Positions 25,131 to 36,350 of a stretch of 64,000 nucleotides of DNA are shown piece after piece. The translations under genes and the position numbers were made by a program. Source of the DNA: Alviniconcha marisindica. Lineage: Eukaryota; Mollusca; Gastropoda; Provannidae. A model generated the notes under the pieces. The model made no database searches, was not told the origin of the DNA, and saw nothing but the letters and a program-made list of their open reading frames with translations. Location of the stretch: assembly GCA_018857735.1 (NCBI GenBank), contig JABMCL010003549.1, positions 320,001 to 384,000 on the forward strand. Reading direction: 5' to 3'. How positions within the stretch are numbered: position 1 is the first letter of the stretch; each line of letters starts with the position of its first letter.

Positions 25131-25857
25131 AGTTTGTTGCGTGAAAAAGATGTGTCCACAGAATATATGTTTGTATTGTCTCTAACTTTCTTTTGAATGT
25201 ATTGTGTGCTTTGATCTCAATCGCACCGAGCGCTGTTGAAAGGAGGAGGGGGGGGGGGGGGGGGCGGGGGGGGGGGGGCCCTGAAGAGGGGGGGGGGGCC
25301 CTGAAGAGAGGGGAATGTTGGTGAGGGGACAAAAACATCATTTGTCCACCCGACTGTGAAGCAGCGTTTACCCAGGGAGTGTGGAAGGCGGTTCATTCCT
25401 GTGTGATGGATGCTATTGCAGAATGGGTCGGGTTTCAACCCACGACACCCAGGTCCTTCTTTCTTTTTGCCCTGTTTGCTTTCCACCTGTCCGCTTTGCA
25501 CCCATTCCACAGTTTCTAAACAAAGTGTAAACATTGAACTGTAACGCCTTTCAGGAAGATATAATATCTTGTCATTGCACTTGAAAATACCAATTCTTGG
25601 TATACTATAAAAAACCAACCAACTCCCCTTTCAAACTAAAAACGGACGAGGGAAAACGAGGGATGCTACCCAGACCCCATTTTGTGTCGGCAGGACTACC
25701 AACCATGAGAACGACGGAATTCTGACTCAAGGACAGAACATTTGCACATCGCTCTTTTGCCTATGCTGCTCCTTCTCTCTCGAATTCCGTGCCTCGTGAA
25801 ATTAGACACATTCAGTCAACCAATGCATTAAAAAAAAAAAAAACTGTTTCTGTTTTA
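25131..25857. other. Unassigned intron DNA with a G-rich tract
   Basis: Runs of G at about 25229-25297 contain two copies of GGGGGGCCCTGAAGAG. The rest shows nothing recognisable. Confidence 0.55.
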
Positions 25858-26182
25858 GTAAACATGGTGCTCAACGTCCATAGAAACCACAAGGCTTCTT
25901 AGGGACGGGGAGAAGGGGGGGGGGGGGGTATGGAGGGGGGGGGGGGGGGAGGGAGATTATATACCCATCGCTACACTGTCACCACCAGAATGACACCTGC
26001 ATTAAGATGGGCAGCGATGAGAGCCATTTTAATGTTTCATAATAATTATTGTGAGGGACAAAGTCACCAGACGGTGTACACAGACCACAACTTTGAAGAG
26101 AAAGGAGAGCCGAAGCGGATTCGAACCGAAGTCCCTCTGCTTACCAGCCTAACGCCTTACCGCTAGGCCAAACCGGCTCACG
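25858..26182 (-). mobile_element. tRNA-derived SINE (S1), part of a composite insertion
   Basis: This is a nearly complete minus-strand copy ending in the tRNA-like head (CTAGGCCAAACCGGCTCA). Together with the fragments at 26243-26367 it is bracketed by direct repeats TTTCTGTTTTAGT (25845-25857 and about 26369-26382). Confidence 0.85.
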
Positions 26183-26242
26183 TCCACGGCATCTTTTGTC
26201 TTCCGGGTTGGCGCCTGCGATCGAGCCTTCAACTGTCCCCGT

Positions 26243-26367
26243 CCTTAATAAGCAACCTGGCTTCTGTGAACGTTAAGCAAAATGATTCCGAGAGCCGAAG
26301 CGGATTCGAACCGAAGTCCCTCTGCTTACCAGCCTAACGGCTTACCGCTAGGCCAAACCGGCTCACC
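26243..26367 (-). mobile_element. Rearranged SINE fragments next to the preceding copy
   Basis: A plus-oriented 3' domain piece (about 26243-26283) joins directly to a second minus-oriented head (about 26288-26367). The second head is nearly identical to the head of the copy ending at 26182. This looks like an internal duplication or rearrangement after insertion. Confidence 0.75.
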
Positions 26368-26379
26368 TTTTCTGTTTTA

Positions 26380-26755
26380 GTGTACAAACTGCTTTTAAAG
26401 GGTATTGTCTGCCTACTACATGTAATTGCACAAAGTGCTTTTAAAGGGTATTGTCTGCCCACTACATGTAATTGTACAAACTGTTTTTAAAGGGTATTGT
26501 CTGCCCACTACATGTAATTGTACAAACTGCTTTTAAAGGGTATTGTCTGCCCACTACATGTAATTGTACAAACTGCTTTTAAAGGGTATTGTCTGCCCAC
26601 TACATGTAATTGTACAAACTGCTTTTAAATGGTATTGTCTGCCCACTACATGTAATTGTACAAACTGTTTTTAAAGAGTATTGTCTGCCCACTACATGTA
26701 ATTGTACAAACTGTTTTTAAAGGGTATTGTCTGCCCACTACATGTAATTGTACAA
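26380..26755 (+). repeat. 46-bp minisatellite, 8 copies
   Basis: Units containing AAACTGCTTTTAAAGGGTAT and GCCCACTACATGTAATTG repeat every 46 bp with few differences. The array starts beside the right-hand copy of the target repeat of the preceding SINE insertion. Confidence 0.94.
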
Positions 26756-26832
26756 GCGCACCACGCACTGGATCTAGTTCATCCAGAAGCTCTGACACAG
26801 ACAGCTCCATTCCTCCTTCATCTCTAGGCTTC

Positions 26833-26867
<35 letters not shown>

Positions 26868-27436
26868 CTTCTATCATTTGGTCATAATCTTTGTCTTGTC
26901 AGATGCAATTAATTGTATTAGCTAGATCCGGTTTTTAATATATGTATTTCTTAGCTATGTATTATGAGTCTGATATGTGAAGCTGTACTGTGCTTGGAGC
27001 TCGTTTTAAAACTAGAACAGGCGCGTAGTAAATAAAAAGTTCTTATTATTATTATCTCTCTTTGTATACAAAGGTCAGCAGCCCCCCCCCCCCCCAAAAA
27101 AAACAACAACAACACACACACAACAACAACAACAACAAAAAACAAAAACAAAAAAAGTGCTGAAGACAAAACTTTATGTATATCTATAAACCCATCTGGT
27201 ATTACTATCAAGAGAAAAATCTGTATGCTATATTAAATGGGCAATGACACTTGTGTGTGTGTGTGTGTGTGTGGGGGGGGTGGTGTTGGGGGGGGTGCGT
27301 GCGTGCGTGCGTGCGTGCGTGTGTGTGTGTGCGCGCGCGTGTGTGTCTGTGTGCACGTAGCCATGCAAAAGGCAAATCGGTGCGTACACGGACATAAACA
27401 AAGCTTGCACCCAGTGCTTCCTATTCTACATTCTAC
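26756..27436. other. Intron 2 proximal part
   Basis: Contains poly-A (26836-26863), an A/CAACAA-rich stretch (27080-27160) and a GT/GCGT microsatellite (about 27253-27355). No other feature is recognised up to the exon 2 donor. Confidence 0.7.
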
Positions 27437-28095
27437 CTTCTTGGCGCCGTTGGCATCGTACTTGAGGTACCAGCTGGGGTACCCTCCCTGAAGGTGCGCC
27501 TCGGGCCCGAAGCAGTGGAAACGGGAGCGGCCGAGTCGGTCCACGGAAGGCAAGAGCTTGACCCCGAGGCGCATCAGACAGTGACCCATTTCTGCGTCCT
27601 CCGCCCCTCCGTCCTGGCGGCACAGGGAGGAGTTCCGCCCATGCAGTCCGAGACGCCGGAGCGCCTCCTTGCTGAGGATGTAGCCGGCGCCGCCACTGGC
27701 GTAGCCCTGTTTGACGATCACCTTGAAGATGTGGCCGAAGTAGATGGGTTCCCGCGGATCGTAGTCCGACAGCAAGTAGCGCATGTTCTCCACGATCACG
27801 TACGTGTCGTCGTCCGCCTTCATGAACCAGTCGGCGTCGTTGAAGTGGTGGTCGTAGACGTACCGGAAGGCCTGCATGGTCTTGGCGGTCAGGTGCTCCC
27901 GCCCTTCCGACACGTTCAGCCCCACCGCAGGGAAGGAGGCGTTCCACACCGAGCTCATGAACAGCAGCGTGTTCACGCGCTTGCCCCACGTGTTGCGCAC
28001 GTGCACGGCTTTCTTATCCAGGTTCTGGGGCGACGTCATGACCCACACCAGCACCGGCGTACGTGTGTAGAGCTCTTTGGCGACGGTATCGTCGT
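27437..28095 (-). CDS. C1GALT1-like core-1 beta-1,3-galactosyltransferase, exon 2 (catalytic)
   Basis: Family members transfer galactose from UDP-Gal to GalNAc-O-Ser/Thr in the Golgi lumen, making core 1 (T antigen). This 659-nt exon encodes residues 99-318. It has VLVWVMTSPQNLDKKAVHV (family start of the catalytic domain), MKADDDTYV with the metal-binding DDD at 193-195, KQGYASGGAGYILSKEAL at 227-244 and EDAEMGHCL at 264-272. Potential N-glycosylation sites are at 150, 159 and 253. Acceptor TTGCAG (28096-28101) and donor GTAGAA (27431-27436) are canonical, with entry phase 1 and exit phase 0. The segment before exon 3 (GYPSWYLKYDANGAKK) lacks the CCSD-type sequence of vertebrate C1GALT1, so this is a divergent paralogue class and the substrate is inferred. 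Confidence 0.93.
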
Positions 28096-29112
28096 CTGCA
28101 ACACGCCAAACGCTTTGATTAGTTCATTAAAGGGGACATGTAGTGCAGCTGCACGTTGACTATCGTCTGCAACACGCCAAACTCTTTGATTAGTTCATTA
28201 AAGGGGACATGGAGTGCAGCTGCACGTTGACTATCGTCTGCAACACGCCAAACGCTTTGATTAGTTCATTAAAGGGGACATGGAGTGCAGCTGCACGTTG
28301 ACTATCGTCTGCAACACGGCCAACGCTTTGATTAGTTCATTAAAGGGGACATGGAGTGCAGCTGCACGTTGACTATCGTCTGCAACACGCCAAACGCTTT
28401 GATTAGTTCATTAAAGGGGACATGGAGTGCAGCTGCACGTTGACTATCGTCTGCAACACGGCCAACGCTTTGATTAGTTCATTAAAGGGGACATGGAGTG
28501 CAGCTGCACGTTGACTATCGTCTGCAACACGGCCAACGCTTTGATTAGTTCATTAAAGGGGACATGGAGTGCAGCTGCACGTTGACTATCGTCTGCAACA
28601 CGGCCAACGCTTTGATTAGTTCATTAAAGGGGACATGGAGTGCAGCTGCACGTTGACTATCGTCTGCAACACGCCAAACGCTTTGATTAGTTCATTAAAG
28701 GGGACATGTAGTGCAGCTGCACGTTGACTATCGTCTGCAACACGGCCAACGCTTTGATTAGTTCATTAAAGGGGACATGGAGTGCAGCTGCACGTTGACT
28801 ATCGTCTGCAACACGCCAAACGCTTTGATTAGTTCATTAAAGGGGACATGGAGTGCAGCTGCACGTTGACTATCGTCTGCAACACGGCCAACGCTTTGAT
28901 TAGTTCATTAAAGGGGACATGGAGTGCAGCTGCACGTTGACTATCGTCTGCAACACGCCAAACGCTTTGATTAGTTCATTAAAGGGGACATGTAGTGCAG
29001 CTGCATGTTGGCCACGGTGTCGCCGTCTGCAACAAGCCCAGCACTTTGATTTGTTCGTTAAAGGGGCTCCGCAGTCAGGTTGCACCTGGGCCTTCATATT
29101 CTCGTCTGCAAC
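28091..29112 (-). repeat. 71-bp minisatellite built on the exon 2 splice acceptor, 13 + 2 copies
   Basis: The 71-bp unit recurs from 28091 to about 28950, then twice more in diverged form to 29112. On the minus strand each unit holds a branch-point-like AACTAATC about 26 bases before GTGTTGCAG and then ACGA. That is the same acceptor and first exon bases used at 28095. Two alternating variants (GGCGTGTTG and GGCCGTGTTG) mark sub-types. Intron 1 therefore ends in a ladder of near-identical 3' splice sites. Confidence 0.93.
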
Positions 29113-29299
29113 ATTATTATTATTATATTATTATTATTATTGATCGCTTTTATATAGCGCTATTCTCCGCTTTCGAGCAGACTCACTGCGCTCGCATGTG
29201 ATTCTGCATGAGTGAATAGCTTTTTCAATAGCGCGTTTTTGAATATCCACCGAAGTGGTGTACTTACATGCCCCATACCTTGATTGCAGCTCGGGTGTG
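29113..29299. repeat. (TTA)n and dispersed repeat block
   Basis: A short ATT/TTA repeat (about 29112-29140) precedes a block with TTATATAGCGC and GCAGACTCACTGCGC. The block resembles an interspersed repeat, but I cannot name it. Confidence 0.45.
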
Positions 29300-29465
29300 T
29301 TTGCAGTATTTTACAGCACCGTTTTACATTACAGCTCAGCTGTGCTTACAATATTTTACAGCACCGTTTTACATTACAGCTCAGGTGTGCTTACAATATT
29401 TTACAGCACCGTTTTACATTACAGCTCAGGTGTGCTTACAATATTTTACAGCACCGTTTCACCTT
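29300..29465 (+). repeat. 46-bp minisatellite, 4 copies
   Basis: Units containing CAATATTTTACAGCACCGTT repeat every 45-46 bp. Confidence 0.92.
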
Positions 29466-30265
29466 ATAGCGGAAAGGTAATTTACCCTACCCTATCTCAC
29501 CTGCCGCGTTTACAACACTGTCACCGTTGAGGGGATTAGAGAGGCAACGTTCCCTCTATGCAGTTTACTACTACTGTCCTGCTCCAATCTCTGTCAGAAG
29601 AGTAATTATCCTTATCTCACCCGCCGCATTTACAATTATATACTGCAACTGCCGAGATTAGAGAGGCAACCTTCCTTCTGAGCATGAAGTGCTGAGTTCA
29701 CTTCACTGTCCTGCTCCAAGCTCGGTCAAAGGAGTAATAATTGGAGGGAGCGGAGATAGACAAGGATAATAACACCCACACTAAAGCAAACATTTAACGT
29801 CGAAAGAAACCATAAGGCTTATTAGGGTTACTAAACACTCACGCCTTCCCTTTATCGCTTTGCGAATCCAGTCACGTCAGGAAACAACTTCAGAAATCCC
29901 AATGGGGCTACGTGAAACATCAAACCAGATTTGACAAACTAAACACAGCCATTAACAATGGTTGGTTGAGCGTTGCTTTACGTCCACAGAAACCGCAGGC
30001 TTATTATGAACGGGAACCCAGGACGGCCACCTCGACTTTCACATGGCTCCTGAGCTATGAGCCGCTAACGAAACTAGCAACAACACATGACTGTCAGGCA
30101 GGGTATCTGTGCACAGTGGAACATCTGCAACCTGGCTTGTGTCATGTAGTCTGCGTCAAACTGATTGATTGTTTTTATATCTGCCTTTTTCGCGTACTGA
30201 TGTCAAAGCGGCCAGAAGAAGCCAGAGAAGCCATAAAAAAGACAGTTTAACACAGATTGTTATTA
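29466..30265. other. Intron DNA with a ~110-bp tandem duplication and SINE scraps
   Basis: A block with GATTAGAGAGGCAAC and CTGTCCTGCTCCAA occurs twice (about 29533-29640 and 29650-29745). Minus-strand fragments of the S1/S2 3' domain lie at about 29797-29830 and 29965-30060. No gene is seen. Confidence 0.65.
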
Positions 30266-30715
30266 GACTTCAACACACACACACACACACACACACACAC
30301 CACACACAACACACACACACACACACACACACGACACTAACACAAAGCATGCTGGCACAACACACTGACCCCAGCAAACACCAAGGCTTGGTTGTGTCAC
30401 AACACACTGACACCAGAATAACACCAAGGCTGGGTGTGTCACAACACACTGACACCAACAAGAACACCAAGGTTTGGGCTGTACCACAGCACACTAACAC
30501 CAACAAGAACACCAAGGTTTGGGCTGTACCACAACACACTAACACCAACAAGAACACCAAGGTTTGGGCTGTACCACAGCACACTAACACCAACAAAAAC
30601 ACAAAGGCTTGGGGACACCAACAAGAACACAAAGGCTTGGGGACACCAACAAGAACACAAAGGCCTTGGCTGTCACAACACCATGACACCAGTAATAACA
30701 CCAAGGCTACAATAT
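30266..30715 (+). repeat. (CA)n followed by a 45-bp minisatellite
   Basis: CA runs (30270-30332) lead into about seven units with ACCAACAAGAACACCAAGGT and TTTGGGCTGTACC at 45-bp spacing. The units then shorten to about 27 bp (ACAAAGGCTTGGGGACACCA). Confidence 0.92.
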
Positions 30716-31367
30716 GATTAACATGTTATGCCTACGTACGTATACGGGGACCATCTACAGATAAAGTATTTGCAAAACAGCGTACATCCTCCAGAAATCC
30801 AGAAAACTCCTCCGAAGACGGCCTGTGGCGGGGTAATAAAACAGATAATAAAATGTAAAAAAGGAGGGGGTGGGTCGCATAGGCAGTCCTCTCACGCTAT
30901 GGAAAGCGTTTATCAATGTACTATTCAAACACACAGAAGGTTCAAAAGAGCGCTATTTATTAGGACAAAAACACAATCTGCAATTTTCGGGGTAATCCCC
31001 TTTGTCAAGTAACAAAACGACACTTAAACAACACTTAAACTGTGACAAACGATGAAAAATGAGACGAAAAGCTAAATCACTTATCTGTTTCTGGATGAGC
31101 TATGTTGTTTACGTATCCAGTGCTTGGAACAATGTTGGCATGTCATTCTTGTTTCAGAAACCTTTTCAATGTACGATTGCATATACTAGGTAACCCAGTT
31201 CAGCGGGGGAACACTACAACAACAAGTAAGTAACATGGTTTTACTAGGGCGATACAACAAAACAACGACATAGAACAACAGCAAAAGGGTGACAGGGTAT
31301 CAAGAAATCAAGCACGTTATGTTTTTAATCACAATGGCAAGAAACACAAGTCATTCTTCTTCAACGT
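30716..31367. repeat. Unassigned DNA with a dispersed repeat at 30945-31040
   Basis: The block at about 30945-31040 is the reverse complement of a relative at 59105-59215. It shares a GTTTAAGTGTCGTTTTGT-type segment and an AAAGGGGA...CCCCGAAAAT hairpin-like core. Nothing else is recognised. Confidence 0.6.
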
Positions 31368-32595
31368 GACTTTACGTCCGCAGAGACCGTACGGGCTGTT
31401 AGGGACGGGGAGCTCAGGACGTCCACCTCCACTTTCACACAGCTTAATTCTGAACTCTGACAAAAGTAATGAAACTCAAAGGCGAGCTACTGCTGTGCTA
31501 ACGGCCGGCTGATACGTGCCACCTTTTTCCAGTCGTGTTTCAAACAGGACAACGTTGAACAAGTCCGGGAACTTGTGGTGGGTGGTTATTGGATGTTGAA
31601 GTGTTGATTTACGTCCTCAGAAACCGTAGGTTTATTAGGGACGGGAGCCCAGGACGTCCACCTCGACTTTAACTCAGCTCCTAAGTTCTGGTGGCTGTTG
31701 ATGATGATGATGATGATGTAGAGCGTAATGTCCTCGGATGACGGGTTGACATATTAGGGACAAGCTGAGACCAATGCGTAAGCATGGTTCAATGTTGCTT
31801 TACGTCCACAGAAACAATAAGGCTCATTAGGACGGTGAGCCCAGGACGGCCACCTCGACTCTCACACGGCTCTTGAACTCTGGTAGTTATTGCTGTTGTG
31901 TTGCTTAATGTCCTCGGATGTCGGTTGACATATTAGGGACAAGCTGAGACCAATGCGTAAGCATGGTTCAATGTTGCTTTACGTCCACAGAAACAATAAG
32001 GCTCATTAGGACGGGGAGCCCAGGACGGCCACCTCGACTCTCACACGGCTCCTGAACTCTGGTAGTTATTGCTGTTGTGTTGCTTAATGTCCTCGGATGT
32101 CGGTTGACATATTAGGGACAAGCTGAGACCAATGCGTAAGCATGGTTCAATGTTGCTTTACGTCCACAGAAACAATAAGGCTCATTAGGACGGTGAGCCC
32201 AGGACGGCCACCTCGACTCTCACACGGCTCCTGAACTCTGGTAGTTATTGCTGTTGTGTTGCTTAATGTCCTCGGATGTCGGTTGACATATTAGGGACAA
32301 GCTGAGACCAATGCGTAAGCATGGTTCAATGTTGCTTTACGTCCACAGAAACAATAAGGCTCATTAGGACGGGGAGCCCAGGACGGCCACCTCGACTCTC
32401 ACACGGCTCCTGAACTCTGGTAGTTATTGCTGTTGTGTTGCTTAATGTCCTCGGATGTCGGTTGACATATCAGGGACAAGCTGAGACCAGTGCCGAAGCA
32501 CGGTTCAATGTTGTTTCACGTCCAGGGAAACCAGACGGCTCGTTGGGACGGACAGCCCACGACTTTCAACAGCTCCTGAACTCCGTGGTTATTGT
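31368..32595 (-). mobile_element. SINE family S2: single copies then a 179-bp tandem array
   Basis: Single minus-strand copies lie at about 31368-31460 and 31600-31690. From about 31690 to 32595 a unit of 179 bp is repeated about five times, with the TCCTCGGATG landmark at 31731, 31911, 32090, 32269 and 32448. The unit includes the 3' domain shared with S1 (TACGTCCACAGAAACAATAA) plus GGACGGCCACCTCGACTCTC. Three middle copies are nearly identical, so expansion is recent. Confidence 0.85.
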
Positions 32596-32630
32596 AAGTA
32601 AGTAAACATGGTGCTTAACTTCCACAGAAC
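32596..32630 (-). mobile_element. Very short 5'-truncated SINE (S1) with target duplication
   Basis: A TTAC-tail-plus-3'-domain fragment of about 35-40 bp lies between two copies of CGTGGTTATTG (about 32584 and 32629). Confidence 0.75.
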
Positions 32631-32713
32631 GTGGTTATTGGACCATTTTGCTTTACGTCTACAGAAGCGAGGTGACTTGTACGTGGTTATAGCTTCTCCC
32701 TCCCTATTTATAG

Positions 32714-32892
32714 TTCCACAGCGATTACTTTATCATATTCTTCACAGCGATTTCGTTATCTGATTCTCTGGCGTTTCTACTGCTGCTATAAATTAACGTG
32801 GTTATTGCTTCGTCCTCCCTATTTTATAGCGCCGTAGAAAAGCCAGAGAATCAGATAACGATATCGCTGTGGAGAATCTGATAGCTGTGGAA
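32714..32892. repeat. Inverted repeat, ~60-bp arms, ~55-bp loop
   Basis: The arm at 32714-32779 (TTCCACAGCG ... CTCTGGCGTTTCTAC) pairs with 32834-32892 (GTAGAAAAGCCAGAG ... GCTGTGGAA) with a few mismatches and a small indel. Each arm itself contains two copies of CACAGCGAT-like sequence. Confidence 0.85.
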
Positions 32893-34017
32893 CTATTGAG
32901 ATTCATCGGCACATATCGAATTGATTCAGAACAGATGCCTTTAGCGTCGCTGTTTCAGTGTTGTCGTTGTTCCCTCGTATTCATTCCCCGTTCAAATGAC
33001 GGTGATTAAAAGAGTGTCTCGCTCTTGGTCAGAGGTGATAACAGATAACCGATTTTAACGCCCAGTCAACCATGACGGTTATATCAGAGGGAAGGGTAGA
33101 GGTGAGAAAACACCACTTTAACTGCAACGTAAGCCTGGCTATCCCTGGGACACGGGGATAGCTCAGTTGGTATAGCCTCCGACTGCGAGTCCTCGCTACA
33201 GCAAGGGGCTTTTCTCAAGTCAGCTGCCATTGTATACTCTCTTACGGTGTCCGTACAGCCCCCGTGTGCAACACTATGCACCAACACCTGTACGCACGTT
33301 AAAAATCTCCAACACTGGCAGCCACACCATTGTTTGGACACACGGAAATACTGCACAAACCGACAGGAATGAGTAGCGCTTCTCTGGAGACTGCTGTGCC
33401 TTACCCAGGTGAGGCGACCGAATTTTCCGCAAGGGACGAAGAAGTGCTAATATATTGAGAGAGAGAGAGAGAGGGGCGGGGGGGGGGGGGGGGGGGGGGG
33501 GAGGGGGGTGTCACGTCTGGGGTCTCCTTTAACGTTGAAATGCCTCGGTGGCTCAGGTCCATGGAGAGTAGTAACAAAAGGGTTAATGACTGTCACCAAG
33601 AAAAAATACAGACTCCAAGACAGACTTACTGGCATAGGCCAAGGTTCTTTATCTGACTTACTGGTATAGGCCAATGTTCTTTATCTAACTTACTGGCAGA
33701 GGCCAAGCTTCTTTATCTGGCTTATGCTAACCTATACAGCCTGGTACAAGACAGGCTCTTGCATTTATTGTTTAATAATCAAATCAGGATTTTGTATTTG
33801 TTTGTTGTTGTTTTTAGGTGGGGTGGGGGGGGGGGGGGGGGGGGTTGCATAAGACAATCAAGAGAAGTAACTGTTAAATTCAGTTTATTTACAGACTGCT
33901 TGTGGTCACTCTGATCTGACAATTTAAATCACAGAAGGAAGAGTTTAAAATTATTTTTTATTCGTTTTAACAAATATAACAGTCACATAACAGATCAGTA
34001 CCTCTGATCCACACACA
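32893..34017. other. Unassigned intron DNA with a tRNA-like fragment
   Basis: About 33157-33195 resembles the 5' half of a tRNA (GGGGATAGCTCAGTTGGTAT) and may be a SINE head; the 3' half is not tRNA-like. Poly-G runs lie at about 33477-33508 and 33823-33844. A short duplication of TCTTTATCTGACTTACTGG-type sequence occupies 33630-33720. Confidence 0.55.
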
Positions 34018-34028
34018 TTGTGTGTGTG

Positions 34029-34060
<32 letters not shown>

Positions 34061-34084
34061 TGCGTGCGTACGTGTTTGTGTGTG

Positions 34085-34135
<51 letters not shown>

Positions 34136-34160
34136 TGTGTGTGTGTGTGTGTGTACGTGT
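34018..34160. repeat. (GT)n/(GCGT)n microsatellite
   Basis: Almost pure GT and GCGT units. Confidence 0.95.
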
Positions 34161-34936
34161 TTCTTTCTTTCTTCTTCTTCTTTTTTATATATTTTTTTTT
34201 GTTCCTTCCGTTTCCTTTGAACTAGATTATACATCGTCCAAGTCCACCGTTTTTTCACAAGGTCTTTTAAATAAATGCTGTCTGTCCGTTTGTAGGCAAG
34301 TAATCAGATTACAGCAGCATTTTGAAGCCACGGTCAAATTAAACCACCGCTCAACGTGCAGGCGCCTGTTGGAGGTGGCCGGAGCCGCAGCTCCTGGTTG
34401 TGAAGTGATATGATAATACTTACTTACCTACTTACAGCACCTCCATTAATTTATCGTGTGGCCACCACCCAGCCCCCTTACCGTCGCTTCCGTTTCCTCC
34501 CCCCCCCCCCCCCCGCCCCCCCCCCACCCTTTATCTCCCCCCTTCCCTTACCTCTGCCCCGTGCCATTGTCCGTCGCCCTGTCCTTCAAGTCCCACAGTG
34601 CCAATCGGGGGGAGGGGGGGGGGGAAGGGGGGTGCGGGGGGGAGGGGGGGGGGAAGGGGGGGTGCGGGGGGAGGGGGGGGGCGGTGAGGTGAGGCCTACA
34701 TTCTTCGGTCCAGCTCCAAGCTGTGATATGATAAGCAGCGGGGACGGCCACCACTAAATCACTGCTGTCTTAATGTGACTGTTTATAGTCTGTGCTGCCC
34801 CTTGCCCCAGTTCCGTGTGCTGGACGCCGGGCTGAGCTGTGCTCACGGATGGGTGGGATATAGGTGGTGCGTGCACTGAGATAGAAATCAGAGGCTGTGT
34901 GGCGTTTCAAATAAGCGCTTTTCATTACACACACAG
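34161..34936. other. Unassigned DNA with C-rich and G-rich tracts
   Basis: Poly-C (34499-34525) and a GGGGGGA-type tract (34608-34685) flank ordinary sequence. A stray TTAC-tail fragment lies at about 34418-34436. No gene is seen. Confidence 0.6.
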
Positions 34937-35575
34937 TCAGTTCAGGAGCTGTGTGAGAGTCGAGGTGGTCGTCCTGGGCTCCCGTTCCTAATAAGCCTAC
35001 GGTTTCTGTGGACGTAAAGCAACACTTCAACCAACACACACAGTTCATAGTTCAGGAGCTGTGTGAGAGTCGAGGTGGCCGTCCTGGACTGTCCGTCCTA
35101 ACGAGCCTTATAGTTTCCGTGGACGTAAAGAATTATTAACCATGCTAACGCACTGGTCTCAGCTTGTCCCTAATATGTCAACCGACATCCGAGGACATTA
35201 AGCATCACCTGAAGAAGAAGATAGAAATCAGAGGTTGCGTGGCACCTGCGGGGGATAGGGGAGGGGGCGTTATTGTGGTGGGTTTGGGGTGGAGTTGGGT
35301 TTGGGGTGGAGTTGGGTAGGGAGCATTTTTGTGTCGGGTTTGGGGGGTGGGGGGAGGGGGCGTTTACAAAGACCTACAAATAAGCGCCATCACACACACA
35401 CATAGTTCAGGAGCTGTGTGAGAGTCGAGGTGGACGTCCTGGACTGTCCGTCCTAACGAGCCTTCTGGTTTCTGTGGACGTAAAAAATTATTGCACCGTG
35501 CTTCGGCATTGGTCACAACTTGTCCCTAATACGTCAACTGACATCTGAGGACATAAAGCATCACTTCATCATCAT
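34937..35575 (+). mobile_element. Three plus-strand copies of SINE family S2
   Basis: Copies start with TCAGGAGCTGTGTGAGAGTC at about 34942, 35052 and 35407. The second and third run through the 3' domain into the CTTGTCCCTAATATGTCAAC segment, matching the whole 179-bp unit at 31690-32595 in reverse complement. A G/GTTTGGG-rich patch (35240-35365) separates copies two and three. Confidence 0.8.
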
Positions 35576-35924
35576 CAACACACACACACACACACACATT
35601 TCTGTGCTTCTCTCTCTCTCTCTCAACATTTCAACCAGAATGCATTCTTTGCTGATCCTATCTGCACGCCGTTTTATAGTGTACTTCAAAACACACGGAC
35701 CCTTATCAGGCTCTAAAAATGTGGCACAAGCTGTTTATGGACGTCGTCAACAGGTAATTAAACGCCAGTCCGTCATGAACGAATAAAGCACTCCAAACTA
35801 CCATCCTGGTTGAATAAGATCATTGAGGCCATGTCCGATCGGTCTCGACTAAAGAAAGAAGGAATGTTTACGGAATGTAAAAAGGCACAACTAAAGAAAA
35901 AACAATTGTCAGAAATGCAAACAA
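35576..35924. other. Unassigned DNA with short (CA)n and (CT)n
   Basis: CA run 35578-35599 and CT run 35611-35624; nothing else is recognised. Confidence 0.6.
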
Positions 35925-36350
35925 AGGTACTAAACTAAAGGTACATGCCTGTTTTAGGTGAAACTAAAGGTACATGCCTGTTTTAGGTGAAAATAAAGGT
36001 GCTTGTTTTAGGTGAAAATAATGGTACATGCATGTTTTAGGTGAAAATAAAGGTGCTTGTTTTAGGTGAAAATAAAGGTACATGCTTGTTTTAGGTGAAA
36101 ATAAAGGTGCTTGTTTTAGGTGAAAATAAAGGTACATGCCTGTTTTAGGTGAAAATAAAGGTACTTGTTTTAGGTGAAATAAAATTGTTTTAGGTTAAAA
36201 TAAACGTACACGCTTGTTTTAGGTGAAAATAAAGGTACATGCTTGTTTTAGGTGAATATAAAGGTGCTTGTTTTAGGTGAAAATAAAGGTACATGCCTGT
36301 TTTACGTGAAAATAAAAGTGCTTGTTTTAGGTGAAAATAAAGGTTAGTTT
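35925..36350 (+). repeat. 25/29-bp minisatellite, first block
   Basis: Two unit lengths alternate: 25 bp (AGGTGAAAATAAAGGTGCTT plus GTTTT) and 29 bp with GTACATGCCTGTTTT. Confidence 0.92.

Noticed and set aside
27494..28159. 221-aa plus-strand and 187-aa minus-strand frames over exon 2
   Set aside because: They are GC-rich shadow frames of the galactosyltransferase exon, which has the motifs, splice sites and phases.
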